Positions 20,578-33,213 of a stretch of 64,000 nucleotides of DNA are shown here, piece after piece. Source of the stretch: Dipylidium caninum (taxonomy: Eukaryota > Platyhelminthes > Cestoda > Cyclophyllidea > Dipylidiidae). A program made the translations under genes and the position numbers. The notes beneath the pieces are model-generated. The model had not been told where the DNA came from, made no database searches, and was given only the letters and a program-made list of their open reading frames with translations. Within the stretch, counting starts at the first letter, position 1. Each line of letters opens with the position of its first letter. The DNA is taken from assembly GCA_017562135.1 (NCBI GenBank), contig QEYB01000026.1, positions 62,001-126,000 on the forward strand, read 5' to 3'.

Positions 20578-22879
20578 ATGTTGCGGGATCCCTTACCTGT
20601 TAATGACTCTGTATGTAAAACTTGGTCGTCAAAATACAGGCGTCTGTCTCATATAGGACCTATATTTGGGATGGGTCTTGTTATTTTCTTGACAATTGTT
20701 GGTTTGTCCGTCATCATATCTACCTTTCTACCGTCTCGGAAGATTTTCGCCTCGGCTAACTTATTTTTCTACGTTTTTCTATCGCTTTACATTTTGCGAA
20801 GCTATGTATTGGCTGCATTTTATGGTCCCGGTTTTGTAGATTATGGATGGAAGCCGGTTAGTTTGTATAGTGATTGTTGTTGCCTGCCCAATTTATTTTA
20901 CCAAAATACTGCTCAATATTGTAGGATATTCCTAAAGATGAGGCGTTTTTGCAATTTTGTATTGTTTGTAATGGATTTAAGCCACCTCGCTCGCATCATT
21001 GCAAAACTTGTGGGAGATGTGTTCTGAAAATGGATCACCATTGCCCTTGGATCAATAGTTGTGTTGGCCATCTAAATCATGGTCATTTCCTCCACTTTGT
21101 TTTATCGGCTCCCCTTGGGTGTTTTTATTGCTGCGTGTTATGCTCATACCGCATCTATTTTGTTCTTACACGTGTAAGTTCTTCAAATATATATTTGGAA
21201 CTTGAGAAAAATATTTTATAATCATCACATTTTACACCCTTTAGTCGTATGCTTTGTATCGGTTCGGTTATGATTATCGACTGCTGTTTAGTTTCTACGA
21301 GATTGCACTTCTATTAATTGCCCTTGGATTCGCATTTGGCGTCCTTTTGGCTGTTGGAGGACTCGGTTACTGTCAACTGAGGAACATTTTGCGCAACCGA
21401 ACAGTTATCGAAGACTGGATAATGACGAAGGTTTGTAGAATTAATCTGTTTTCGAAGCACAATAAAAATTAAATAGTGGTGCTTCAATGTCTTTCTAGGC
21501 CCGTGACAGAAGGGACAATGAATTGAATGCTAAGCCAATGATTTATCCCTACGATCTGGGTTGGAAGTGGAACCTTTTTCAGGTCTGTGAATCCGCTGTC
21601 AATTTTTCTTCGTTATTATGCATTGTACTTCCAATGTCTTGAGGCCATGTTGCTTATCTTTAAAGGTACTCAGTTGGAAGGGGAATCCCATCGGCAATGG
21701 ATATATATGGCCTCTTAAGCCGGGATGCGGACCGTATGATCTTACCGTTAGTGTGTTTCATTATTTTTCAACTTAGTTGTGGTAAAATTTTTAGTGGTCA
21801 TACCTCCATTCCTCAGTTTACACAACTCACTTGAATGATTAATTGGTTGTACTTTTTTTTACCACGATTGTCTTAAACCTTGTTGCACACTATCGCTTTC
21901 GTCCTTCAAAGTTGAAGACTTAAAATCGCCATAGTCAATCAAAAGTGACAGGAACTGAGTAATACTTTTTTGTGTGGGAGGCAGATAGAACAATTGAAAC
22001 AGAAGGACCTTAAGAACAAGACTGCCATTCCATTCCGAATTGAACGCGACTACTCGGGTGGTGTGCTGCCCATGTCTTTCGGTTGTCGCACTTGTTTTTG
22101 TCCGCCGTGTAGTGGGGAGAGTCGAATGGCCGTTGCTGCCGGGGACACCGTTCTTGTTACTCGGGCGCACAAGTGAATACATATTTCTCTTTACCTTTTT
22201 CTCATAACTAATCTTTTTCACATGATATTTATTTTGACTTAGGGAGTGGTATTATGGCCAATTGGTTCACACAGCAGAAAAAAATGATAATTATGCTCTC
22301 AAAGGTTAGCTTAATTTTTCTCGCTCTGCTGGTAATACTTTTACCTATTTTATATTATTATGAAATTCTGCAGTAATTATACAATTATAACGGAAACTCA
22401 GGGTTATTTTGTGTATTCATAATAAATTAGTCATTTTATATTCATCATATTTTCCCCTTGCGACACAAATGTTTTCCTTAGCAGATTCGTTGTGCACTTT
22501 TTCCCACCACCTCTGATAGGCGCTATGTTTTAAGCAACAGAATTTTTTAAGAGTAAAGTAAATTGTGTTGATTGCATACTCACCCGTTTTTAGTCTGGAG
22601 CAATGCTGATAGCACCGACTTCCCACTAATAATTTATATTGAAAGCAATCACTTTAAGGGCTCGGTTTACGGCATTTTTAAGCTTTTCTTAACCTTCCTT
22701 ATTTCTGGAAAGCATAACTCTTACGTTAAGGTTAACGCAACCGGACTAGTTTGTGCTACTTGAACTTTTGTAGTAGTTCCGTGTGTCATCAAATTTTAGT
22801 TCCTATCAAGGGATGGTTCCCGAAGGCCTGTGCAATGGCTGTGAATGGTCAAAATACGAGTAAAGCGAAACAAAACTGA
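20578..22879 (+). CDS. ZDHHC6: ZDHHC6-type protein S-palmitoyltransferase
   Basis: ER multipass DHHC enzyme; in animals it palmitoylates ER proteins such as calnexin and has a C-terminal SH3-like domain. Exons: 20578-20856, 20925-21173, 21245-21430, 21499-21582, 21666-21746, 21985-22172, 22243-22304, 22800-22879, all closing in phase. Two N-terminal membrane helices precede [13 protein letters not shown]. The cysteine-rich domain reads [15 protein letters not shown], then [17 protein letters not shown], with an intact DHHC. Two further helices follow, then [22 protein letters not shown] and the SH3-like part ([23 protein letters not shown]). The start is ATG 20578 because a stop lies upstream and the length before RRLSHIGP fits the family. 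The C-terminus KAKQN is a KXKXX dilysine signal. A possible ATTAAA lies at 22937. Confidence 0.93.
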
Positions 22880-23876
22880 ATGTTGTACGAGTTGCCGTGT
22901 GGGCATCTTTGCCTTTCAAGCGACCACCCCTTGCCTATTAAACTTACGAAATTCAGTCCTCTTGTCTTTTTACTTATATTCACTTTTTTGGTAAAATAGA
23001 CCTCTCTCTGGTCCCATTGGTGTTTTTTTCAAGACGGGAACCATTGATTCGAGCAAATTGACCTGTGTTGATTGTACAAAGCTATGATGTGACATTTTTA
23101 AGGACTTGAATTCACCGCCAACCCTTCCACAAGGCAGGCCGTCTATTCTAAATGATTGGCATCTAATTCGAGTATGCAATATATTGTTTCTTTTTATGTC
23201 AACTTTATGTGAAACGTATTAATGTGTATTTCTCAGAGCCTACAAAGGGAAAGTGCGCACCGGATTATAATCTTGTGGAATCGTAGTTATTAACTGAGAA
23301 AGTAGTTGTTGGTACATCTATCTCGAGTTTTAAGGAGGTTGACTACCAAATTTCGTACATAAATTTGGGAAATTTGGATACTTTTAATTTTAGTATAGTT
23401 TAGTTCCAGTTAAAGTAGTCGCACTACAGTTCTGTCTGCATTGTTCTTGTATTTGAGCCGTTAACTTTATATCCTGCCGATCGTCTAGTCGACATATCAC
23501 TGGTAACTTTTGAGGCCGATATCCGCTCTTTTAAAACGTTCATTTGGAAGACTCAAAATTTGTTATAAAATATGAGGTATGAGTTATGCTGAAGAATTCC
23601 TCACTCAGAAGTAATTTGCCGCCTGAGAGCAGTGATTAGGAGGAAATGATTGAAATTTTCGAAGGCGTGGAGCCACTTGGTGAGTCCGTGTGTCCAGAAC
23701 GGTAGGCATCAGTTTGCCCTTAGACCCCGTGCTCCCTGCAAAGGGACGTGCGCTCGCACTCTATTGGGCATTGGTTATACTCAGCCACGTGAATCATGGC
23801 CAATCACAGGGCGGACAAAACACTCGGCGGATTATTTAAAACCCAGATTGTCCTCAACTTCTGTGACTACTTCCAA
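22880..23876. other. Intergenic region between ZDHHC6 and protocadherin
   Basis: AT-rich sequence with no supported exon on either strand. It presumably holds the ZDHHC6 3' UTR (ATTAAA at 22937-22942) and the promoter and 5' UTR of the cadherin gene. Confidence 0.5.
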
Positions 23877-26605
23877 ATGCTTCTGTCATTCATCACTCTC
23901 TCCGTGTGCACCATCACCTCCCTCGATGCAGCCTCAACTTCTACCAAATCGGTGCATTACGTAGTGCAGGAGGAGTGCGGACCCGGCACGTATATCGGGA
24001 ATCCCATCCGTGATGCCATCATTCGCTATGATGAGCAACAACCTCTCCTAATCAAGCTCATGTACGGCAAGAAGGACGAGTTTATGTTGAATGAGACCAC
24101 GGGAGATCTACACACACTGCGGCATTTGGATCGTGAGACCCTCTGTGGTGATGGGGTGCGTAGGCAGAAGAAGCTCAAACAGTTGCCCACGCAACGCACA
24201 GACATTGAAAAGAGTGATAAAGAAGTTAAGTACGCCCACGTGGACACTTCCCCATTGCGACATCGCACAAGTGTCAAGTAGAGTTAAGCATGGTGGTGCA
24301 CAGCAGGGACAACCTCTTAGAAACTTGGATAAATGTCCACATTGTTGTGCAGGATCTGAATGATAACAGGCCTTATTTTGAGGAGGATTCTTACAATATC
24401 ACAATGAGTGAATTAACTCCCGTCGGTGCCACCTTTCAGCTTCCACAAGCCATCGATTTGGATGAGGCAGAACGTTCCATTCTGCGTTATGGTTTGATAG
24501 ACAAAAGTTCCCCTCCTTGTCGAAATCACTTTTCTATCATGTGCCAGTCGGAGATAGTAACTTGCGACCTCCGTCTGGTCCTCGAGAACCCTGTCGACTT
24601 TGAGTTCTGCCAACAGCACAGTCTACTCCTTTTTGCAGAAGACTCGGGTCCCACTGAAGCCATTCTCGCCATTTTTATCAGTGTCAAAAACGAGAATGAA
24701 CATCAGCCACGATTCATCCAGACTACCATCACGTTAAGCATTCCTCGGGATAATCCAATCGGTGTTATGATAACCAAATTTCAAGTCGTTGACGAAGACA
24801 TCGGAAAGGATGGGGAAATAACTTATGTCACAAACTCATCTTACTTCCAGGTGACTGATGGGAAATTGGTTCTCGCGAAGAGCCTCCTCCATTATCCGGG
24901 CCAAAAATTGAAGCTTTTTGTGGTTGCTACCGATGCGGGCAGTCCACCTCGAAAGTCAACTCTCGAGGTGTCCGTAGACATCACCGGCAAGGAGGCAGAA
25001 GCCAAATCTGGGCAGATATTCATTAAACCACTGGGCGGGGAGGCAGTCAGTGGTTCCGAAGCGTCAATTATACTGCCTAATTCGGCGGAGAAGGACACGT
25101 TGATTGCGTTGTTATGGGTGGAGGGCGGTGATCCCCAGGTATCCTGCTCTATGTACCCTGTTGTCTCCCACTTCTCCCTCGAAAACGCAGATCTCCTAGT
25201 GGATAAACCCATGTTTACACTGAAGGTCAATAATTCGTATGATTTTTCACAGAACTTCGACATTATGCGGGGTCGCATCGAGAGCCGAGATTTTCGCGTA
25301 ATTTGTGGCAGCACTCACTTGCCTCTACGCGTTCGTCTCGCGCCTCCACCCGGGCAACAGTTCCGTTTCCCTCAAAAGGAAATTCAGCTGTTTATCGAGG
25401 AGTCATCCAGTCCGATTATCGGTTTCTACACCCTCAGACCGCTAAATGGAGTTGGGGAGGTGCACTTTGCAAAGGATCGCAGCTCCCAAGACTGCGAACG
25501 CGTTCACGTCCATTCGAGGCTGGGCACCCTGTCGATTCCGCACGGAGTTGATCGTGAGGCCACCCCGGTATTGCGTTGTCGCTTCTCCGCTTCCGACGGG
25601 GATCAACCCCCGAGTCGAATTCGTGTGACCGTTGTGATATTAGTGAAGGATATCAACGACTGCGCACCGTCTTTATCGCAATTGCACTACTCTCTGCCTG
25701 AATTTGACAGTTTTTCTCAAACATCCGACCTTCCTGCTTGGGTGCCCCTCTTCCAATTAACTGCATATGATTCAGACGCGGGACTAAATGGATCAGTTAA
25801 TTTTGAGTTGAGGAGCGTGAAAACTTTCGGTAACGGTTCTAGCGACAATCGTATTCCCGAATTTCGTTTGTCTCCAGACTCTGGTTTGGTCTCCATCAAG
25901 GGGATAGATTATCCGCTTTTAGATAGGGAGGAGATTTTTGAAATAATATTATTTGTTTACCTCTACGATTTGGGCACTCCGTTCCGACTCTCAGGCACGT
26001 ACGAGGTTAGACTTTCTTTGGAAGATGTAAACGACAACATTCCGCTGTTTTTTGATATGGAAAGCGAATCACTTCTGCGAAATATGCCTTGGTACCGATC
26101 GACTGACTCGGTGCCAGGATTCTGGACCCAAATCCGCGTCTTCGATCCGGACTTGGGAGAAAATGGCACTACCGTATTGTCAGTGATGGAAAGGCCTCCT
26201 GAGAAGACTGCGGAGCCCTACCTTCGCCCACATCAGGTCACCCTCTACAAGGACGGAAGGCTATGGGTGGCAGAGGAGGTTGTTAAGAATGTTCCTCTCC
26301 ACGTCATTTATCTCGTAGCGGCGGATAAAGGCTCTCGTCGTCAACTCCACAGCGAAGCCAAACTTGTAGTCGACCCCGAGAACGATCAGCACGGTCGAAA
26401 CCAGTTGAAACGTCCAATGTTTGCGCGTAGTAACGGCTACAGCGCGGGACGAATCATCCAACGTCGACGGACTCAACAGGAGGCATCGTCTCTCTCCTCA
26501 GTCGCTATGAGCAGAGTGCACATTATTCTCCTCATTGTCGGCGTCAGTCTGGTCTGCTGCATTCTCGCCAGCGTCTGCGTCGCCTACGTGGTCCTTCGAA
26601 AATAG
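23877..26605 (+). CDS. Protocadherin-like transmembrane protein with minimal cytoplasmic tail
   Basis: Calcium-dependent adhesion-type protein of about 893 residues. Two exons: 23877-24224 and 24272-26605, joined by a 47-bp phase-0 intron (GTTAAG...ACAAG), which resolves the frame change there. A signal peptide (MLLSFITLSVCTITSLDA) is followed by an N-terminal cadherin domain typical of protocadherins (ETTGDLHTLRHLDRETLC). Cadherin repeats are marked by DLNDNRP, DEDIGKDGEITY, ATDAGSPP, DINDCAP, YDSDAGLNGSVNFEL, LDREEIFEI, DVNDNIP and DPDLGENGT. A single C-terminal helix (VHIILLIVGVSLVCCILAS, then VCVAYVV) is followed only by LRK and the stop, so no catenin-binding or other tail is present. 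An in-frame Met at 23796 would add 27 residues but would spoil the signal peptide. The orthologue is not named. Confidence 0.85.
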
Positions 26606-29600
26606 CACCTTCTTCTCCAAATCGCTCGCGCTCGTTCCCCATACCTCCCCACACCGACGATTTCTGTATTTTTGCACGTGTACATTATATTTTATGAAGA
26701 AATGGCCATGCTTCGAAACAGGTTTCTGTTATCTTCCACTAAATGAGGAAAATTTCTGTGTAGTAGAGATGAAAAAATGATTGGTGACTGTCGGTTTTTA
26801 AGTTAAGTGACGCGAAATGAAAGCCGCCCTCCGCCCCTCCCCGGGTTTAGTAGCCGTCAGCCACCTATTTGTGAATACTACGAAGTCAGGGAATTGTAAT
26901 GCTGGTGGAGAGCATGACCACCATCACCAAAGTCCCAACCCAGATGGGAGATATGAGTATGTGCGGACTAACCGTCTCCACGCTCGGTCACAATAGATAG
27001 TTAAAGTTTTATCTCAATGAACTCGGCCATACAATCGCGTAGGCTAAGTTTACATTGTCATAATTAAGAAGACGGACTTGTTTCATGGCCAAAATTCCTA
27101 GACCCGGATCGACAGTCCACAGCTTCGCATGCTCATCCTTGTGCTCGCCGGACCCACCCTCACCCACGTTGGTGGGGTAGCTAGTGAGTAAAAAATTTTT
27201 CAAAATCCCAAAGCGAGAAAGGAAAAGTATCAGACGAAAGAGTCCGCCCACCTCCTTCGGGGAAACGCATGCCTCTCTCGCCCTTCATGGTACATTCATC
27301 GGGCCACCAGGAATTGTTTCCGTATGACTTCTCACATTAATTTTTACCCGCCATGGTCCCCATCCTCCACTTTAGTTGATGACATTCAATTCACTTTCGG
27401 GTAATAATCAGATTATGTAGTTTAGTCTGAGCCGTTTTCTACAATACTTCCTTCTGCAGACGGTCAGAAGGCAAAATCACGCCGGATGTTGGTTTCTCTT
27501 CCTCAAACAACCGCGCTCCAGTCGCCGTTCGCGGTTGCTCCTTACCCTAACCCTTCATCTCTCCTCCTTCTCCTCCTCCCAGCCGGTATTTATGAGGTGT
27601 GTTGAGTCTAAGACCAATCATCCCCGATGCCAAGACACCTCCGCGGGAAGTAGCAGCTCCCTCGTATAACCCAAATAGTCTATGCCATCGGGGTACACGT
27701 GAATGACAGCCAGGTGAGACAGTTATGATTGCAGTGAGGCGATGGAGCCAAATGTGATGCGAGTTAAGGTGCTCAATACAGTTCTTAGCTTGCTTTACCT
27801 CATCCGATTCTATGGCGCGTATGCTCCTTTTTCTCACGTCTCAAGCTATCATTAAACTCGTTAATTTAAACCCACCCATAATTGAGTTCCCCTCCTCTCA
27901 ACTTCCCGTCCCCTTCTCCCTCCTCCGCCTCTTCCCTCACCTTCTCCGCTTAAACAGGACACAATAACTCCAGTCCAATTAGGTGGGTGATGGGCGCCTT
28001 ACTCACAGTGGAGAGAGCAGGTAAACATGACCGATCATATTAACTTAGACATCATCCTCGCAGAAATTTAGTAAGAGTTCAGTCTCAAGGAGATTGGTGC
28101 CCTCGAGTGACCGACGAATTTAGCGGATACCGTGCAACTCTAAGGGTTGCTTGATTGCAATGGAGAGACACACTTTTGGGCGATTCTCCATTTGGACGGC
28201 ACAATTTCCATGTCAGCGAGGCACTAACTGTTGGCTAATATCATCTCTCTTTGAAGAGTTTAACCAAGTACAACTCATTATGTTCTTTCGCAACACAGCG
28301 AGGTGGCGCCGTTTTCGCGACTGTGAGGAAGACGATTTCATTGTTGACACAGGGAGAAAAGACCCAGTTCATTTTTAATATAAGGAGTAGGTGTTGTGTT
28401 TGGAGTTTGGAGGACCCTCCACACGACAATGCCTCCAAAGAACAGGTTTGTGTTGCCTCCAAACTGTGGCAGCCAGACAGCTATGCAGTGGAATAACCAG
28501 CCTTTAAATTAAAGCGTCAGTCCAGGCGGAGGAATCACATCTGAGTGTTCTCCACGCCTGGCATACGAGTGGGCTGGCAGCTTTCCGAGCTTTGCGGAAA
28601 TCACAATTGCGGTGAGGAAACATGTAGCGAGGTGGGGCAAAACGGAGGAATTAGGCCCTGAGCGGCATACGTGGTGCTCCTCTCACCGGCCACAAGGGGG
28701 TATGTGCGCAGTTGAGAGGAGAAACGCGATTTTGGGTGCCATAAAGTCTGCTTTGCATCGCATTCGCTGGGTTATCACCACAACTGCGCTGGATAGAAAC
28801 GGAGACCAAGATAGGACCTTCTAGGTGAGCGGCTTATTTTATAACTTTAAGTCAGGAGGGTGTCCTTAAGTACGGAAATCCCCTCATTAAAGTCGCCGTT
28901 CCAGTGCAAAATTGCACGAAATACAGGGTCGATTAGAGTTTGGCTCTAATCATACGAGGCATATCTCATGTTCACCGTCACTGACCAAAGATTATCATGA
29001 GAGCATTGCAGATGACAAAGTCAACGGTTTATTTAGGAACTAAGGGAAGGCGCCAAGTGGGCTGAAATTAATGCGCCGCGTCGAGTTGCTGCCTCTCCTT
29101 GAGGAGTTCACATTCAACTCGCGACACGCGAAATGGTCGTGGTCAACTGCATTGTTGAAAGGTAGGCGATGGTAGAATAAGTCGAGCACCCTCGAAATTC
29201 ATTTTCGGATCCTACTACTCCAAGTAAAGGCGGTCCCCTCGAGCCACCAAGTGACGGAGTGTCCCAAGGCCTCTCGCGCCTCCTTCCCGACGGCGCCCCG
29301 CCAGTGTCCGTGCGCCCCCGTCGCTTGCAAATCAGTTGCTCGGTAATAAAGACGATTTGCATTGAGGGTAAACGAATTTTTATCGAACTTTGGGCCACAT
29401 TCATAGTTGCCTTAAGGGCATGGGATTGCAGAGGCATGCAGTTAACAAAGCGACACTTTGGTTTGAACTACAGAGTATAATTAAAGCGGCAATGCTACGT
29501 TATTATCCCATAGATCACTATTAAATTATACGTTATCACGGAATGATGAGGTATTGTAATGAAATTCCACTTCGTTGGACCCACAAGTGTGCAATCCTTG

Positions 29601-30917
29601 TCCGCGTCCTCCTGACTTCCCCGGGAAAATGGCGGACTGGGGCGCGCGCCACCAACTGCAAGTCGTCGAAGCGATTGAATCGGCAGGCTGTCGTTTAAAG
29701 CTGATGACTTCGCATTCGCGGATGTTTGTTGGAGGTGTTTTGCGTGGTTGAATAGATGATGGTCGGTTGCGTGAAGGATCACAATTGTGACGTTTTCCAC
29801 TACAGTAAAACTTTTTGACACTGAGATTTCACACAATTCTCCATAAATTATTCATCCCTTCTCAGCCTGACTCCGACACCGAGTCTCATCAGAGTGGCGA
29901 AAACTTCTCCATTCCTATTTGCATTCACTACTCGTATCATAGAGCAAATGGCCTTTCGCCAACTCGACAGCACAAGTGTCTGCCTTTTTTGCGGAGATTT
30001 GGCGAGTGGAAACGAAAATGGCCTTTCTATCTCCCCTCGTAAACAGCGATTCTACTGCGTGTTCCGGCAATACTCAGTGCGCCAGCGGCCAAATGGAAGG
30101 AAAAGCCACTGACGTCACAGTCGCCTGCCTACACAGCGCCCCAAGCGTCCTGCTCAAAGTCGACTCTTCCGCCTTTGTTTGAGGATGTTTTGCCTTCATG
30201 ACGTCACTGCTGAGTTCGCAGGCGTTGCCCAGGTCAGCGAAATGCTATGGAAGGGTGGACACGGCAACAGTTCCACCTATGTGCACAATGGGAAAGCTGA
30301 GGCAGTCAAGTCGAGGTTCTTTTAGCGATCGGGGCGAGTGGGAGATTCGCACCCGCACGCCGGTTGTAAATCGCAGACACCTTCGTGGCCCTTGTCTCCG
30401 CGGCATCTTGTGCTAAAACACCACGGCGCTCGAATGTCACACGTCGCTATGGTAACACAAATAGTGCAATGAATGAATCCAGGCGATTTTGACGAAGAGG
30501 AGTGTTCCTTCAGAACCATCCGGAAGTAACAATGTCCATTAAAAGGAATGAGATGGAGGATGAATTTGGTCAGCGCCTTTTTACTAAAATCCTCCACTGA
30601 ACACGGGGCATAGAATCAGCAGGTCGCCCTGCTGCAGCATCTTTGGGGTCACCTGGGGGTGAGTGAAAGGACTCTGGATCACAGTCTCCATGCCTGGGTG
30701 GCCGCTGAAACAAGTCTCACAACACTCGTCCCATTCGCTGGTGCCAAACACTTGCTTTTTAGGGGAGGCCACTGAACGGAGGGAAATTGGTTTCATACAA
30801 AACATTGGCTCGTGCCCGAGCTTATCGCACCATTTATGGTTTTTGAGGCAATAAACTTGTTCCAACACAAAGCCCCAGGTTGGTCTGATCAAAACTTCGG
30901 GCGAACTCTCAAAAGAG

Positions 30918-30961
30918 CCGCTGCTATTGGCAATGGCGGCCGCTGCTATTGGCAATGGCGG
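30918..30961. repeat. Two exact tandem copies of a 22-bp unit
   Basis: A 22-bp unit starting CCGCTGCTATTGGC occurs twice back to back. The unit contains ATTGG, a CCAAT-box inverse. Confidence 0.9.
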
Positions 30962-32708
30962 CCACGGAGGTGCATTACTGTCACATTTCTAAGCATACTC
31001 GCCGATGTCCTAGTGAAAGCTACTTCACTACGACTTTGCTCGACGTCGCACCAACTGCATTCCCACAAAATTTGTTGCATGTTTGGTGGAGAAAATTCTT
31101 ATTAGCTGGTGGGTAAGTGGAGTAGGCGAAGGGAGAGGTGAGCGACAGATTCATCAGTCATAGTAGCGATGTTAACGGCCGGCAATGAAATTACCACATC
31201 CGCCTGTTGGCTGAGGAGACGCGGCCAGTGGCTGTCGACTCCCAGGCAGAGGCGAAGTAAATCAGGGTGCATAAAAGCAGACTGGCTATTCATCCGCACC
31301 TCTGACACGTCAGCAAATTAACTCGGCGGATTATGCAGAAAGAGACCCCATTGTTACGCCCACGGCGTCGCTGCGCACCTTCAGCCGCCCAGTCGCCACA
31401 GCCGACCGTGTGGACGTTCTCGTCGCCCCATTAATAATAATGAGTCGCAAACAGTTCCTTCTTGTTGACGGCATGCGCCTAGGAGTGGTAAAGGTAGATG
31501 ACGACTAAATGGACAACACTTCGTCATCTGGAAGTTGCGAAAATTAAGGGATCGTTGTATGATGGAACACATCTTTTCGACAGGAGTGGAAGGAGAGCTT
31601 TGCGGGTAGCGCGTGGATTCGAGGTATTCTTGAGACCCCTCACAACAAGGAATTGACTGCGGAGGCTACGAGTGATGGGCACCTTAAACGTGAGTTTTCG
31701 TCCGCCGGCGCAAATTCGCTCTTTAATCGGCGACACAGCAATCCTCCTCGTTTCCAGCATCACCTGTATGGAGCAGCTTGAAATTAGCAACTGTCTTCAC
31801 CACTGCGAAGTTCAGCGGCGTCTGTAATTCCCTTACCAACCACAATCCTCTTTTTTCAGCTGCGCGGGCCCTAATACAGAACCGACGTGAGATAAACGGA
31901 CCTAAAAGGTTTTTTTGCAGATTAAAATGTGAGACTTCACTGCTGGGTTGTGGGGTCATTTGACGCTTAGCTGACTCGTGGCATTGTAACCCCGGATGGT
32001 TTAGCATGACACAACCTTCGTTTCGATGTTAAATTACTGTTTGGTTGTGAAGGCGTATCACCTCCGTTTTCCCGAGCGATTTATTTTCGACGCATTCCTG
32101 CAGCTTATCCTGAATCGAATGTCCACTGGTACCTCTCATTTCCAGGCAGTGGGGGCGATAAATGTGTGCTAAACCGTGATAAAATGCTTGCAATCAGTCC
32201 ACAAGCGGCCTCGTCATGGTTGGGAGTGTTTGACAGGCAAGTAGGGTCCACTACACTAATTAAAAGGGCGATTGCCGAGGGGATCGCTGATTTTATCGAA
32301 GGCAGTCTTGCTTAAACACTACCACAAAGATGGGGATGGACCGAGTCGACCAGGCTGATGGCGCGACCATTGGAACAAACGCAGCACCATTTGGCGCAGT
32401 GGGAGCGTTTGTGCTTAAGTGTCAACCGGATGCGATGATGACATGACTTCGGGCAGACCTGCCCCCTACGGCGGCCTGAGATGGGGAGGTCTGATTTAGC
32501 TGAGCTATGAGAGATGGCCGGGCAGGATAATGAACAAATTAGTGAAGAGGAAACAAATCCGGCACGTGCTGTGAGTGACAGTTACACCTTTGGCACTTTC
32601 TAGGGTCAGTTAATTTTATTTTAGGACCTACTCAACAAGGGAATGTGCTTGAGAAATGCACCCCACCTGCCTTTTTAATAAGCAGACAGGACGAAAAGGC
32701 TACTGTTC

Positions 32709-32742
32709 TTACGACGGCCAACCGCTTACGACGGCCAACCGC
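32709..32742. repeat. Two exact tandem copies of a 17-bp unit
   Basis: TTACGACGGCCAACCGC occurs twice in succession. The function is unknown. Confidence 0.9.
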
Positions 32743-33180
32743 CGTCCTCATGTATTCCTAAAGCCCATTTGAGGTAAGTTACCTGCCGAATAAGGTGAAA
32801 GCATGCAAGCCACTCAGAGGATGCGTGAATAAGGAGTGAGGAGTTCCGCGAGGGTGGACTCCACTTCGTCCCACGTCCGGGGAGGCGATGCGCTCACTCC
32901 GGCTGGTCGACGCCGCCTACGGCCTCCCACTAGCTGCAATTTCCCTTTCCATGAACACATTCAGGAGTCTGTATGCCCATTCGAACTGGAGTGGAAACGT
33001 TTGCAGGGACTGGAAAAAGAGCTATGCTTAACCGTTCACTACAGAAAGAATAGTCGACGGAGTACTTCCCATATTTCGTTCGATTCGTTTTTCATCAAAC
33101 ACCATGTTGTTTTATAGGTCGTTGTGCACCGCCTTCTCCAGCTTATCAACCGGACTTGGCAATCTCTTAATTCCTCCACA

Positions 33181-33213
33181 GGGAGAGAGAGGGAGGGAGA
33201 GAGAAAGAAAGAG
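33181..33213. repeat. GA-rich purine tract
   Basis: An imperfect GGGAGA/GAAAGA run of about 33 bases. Simple sequence. Confidence 0.8.

Noticed and set aside
30584..30955. A 123-codon minus-strand frame in the gene-poor block
   Set aside because: No domain, family resemblance or splice sites; its start spans the 22-bp tandem repeat.
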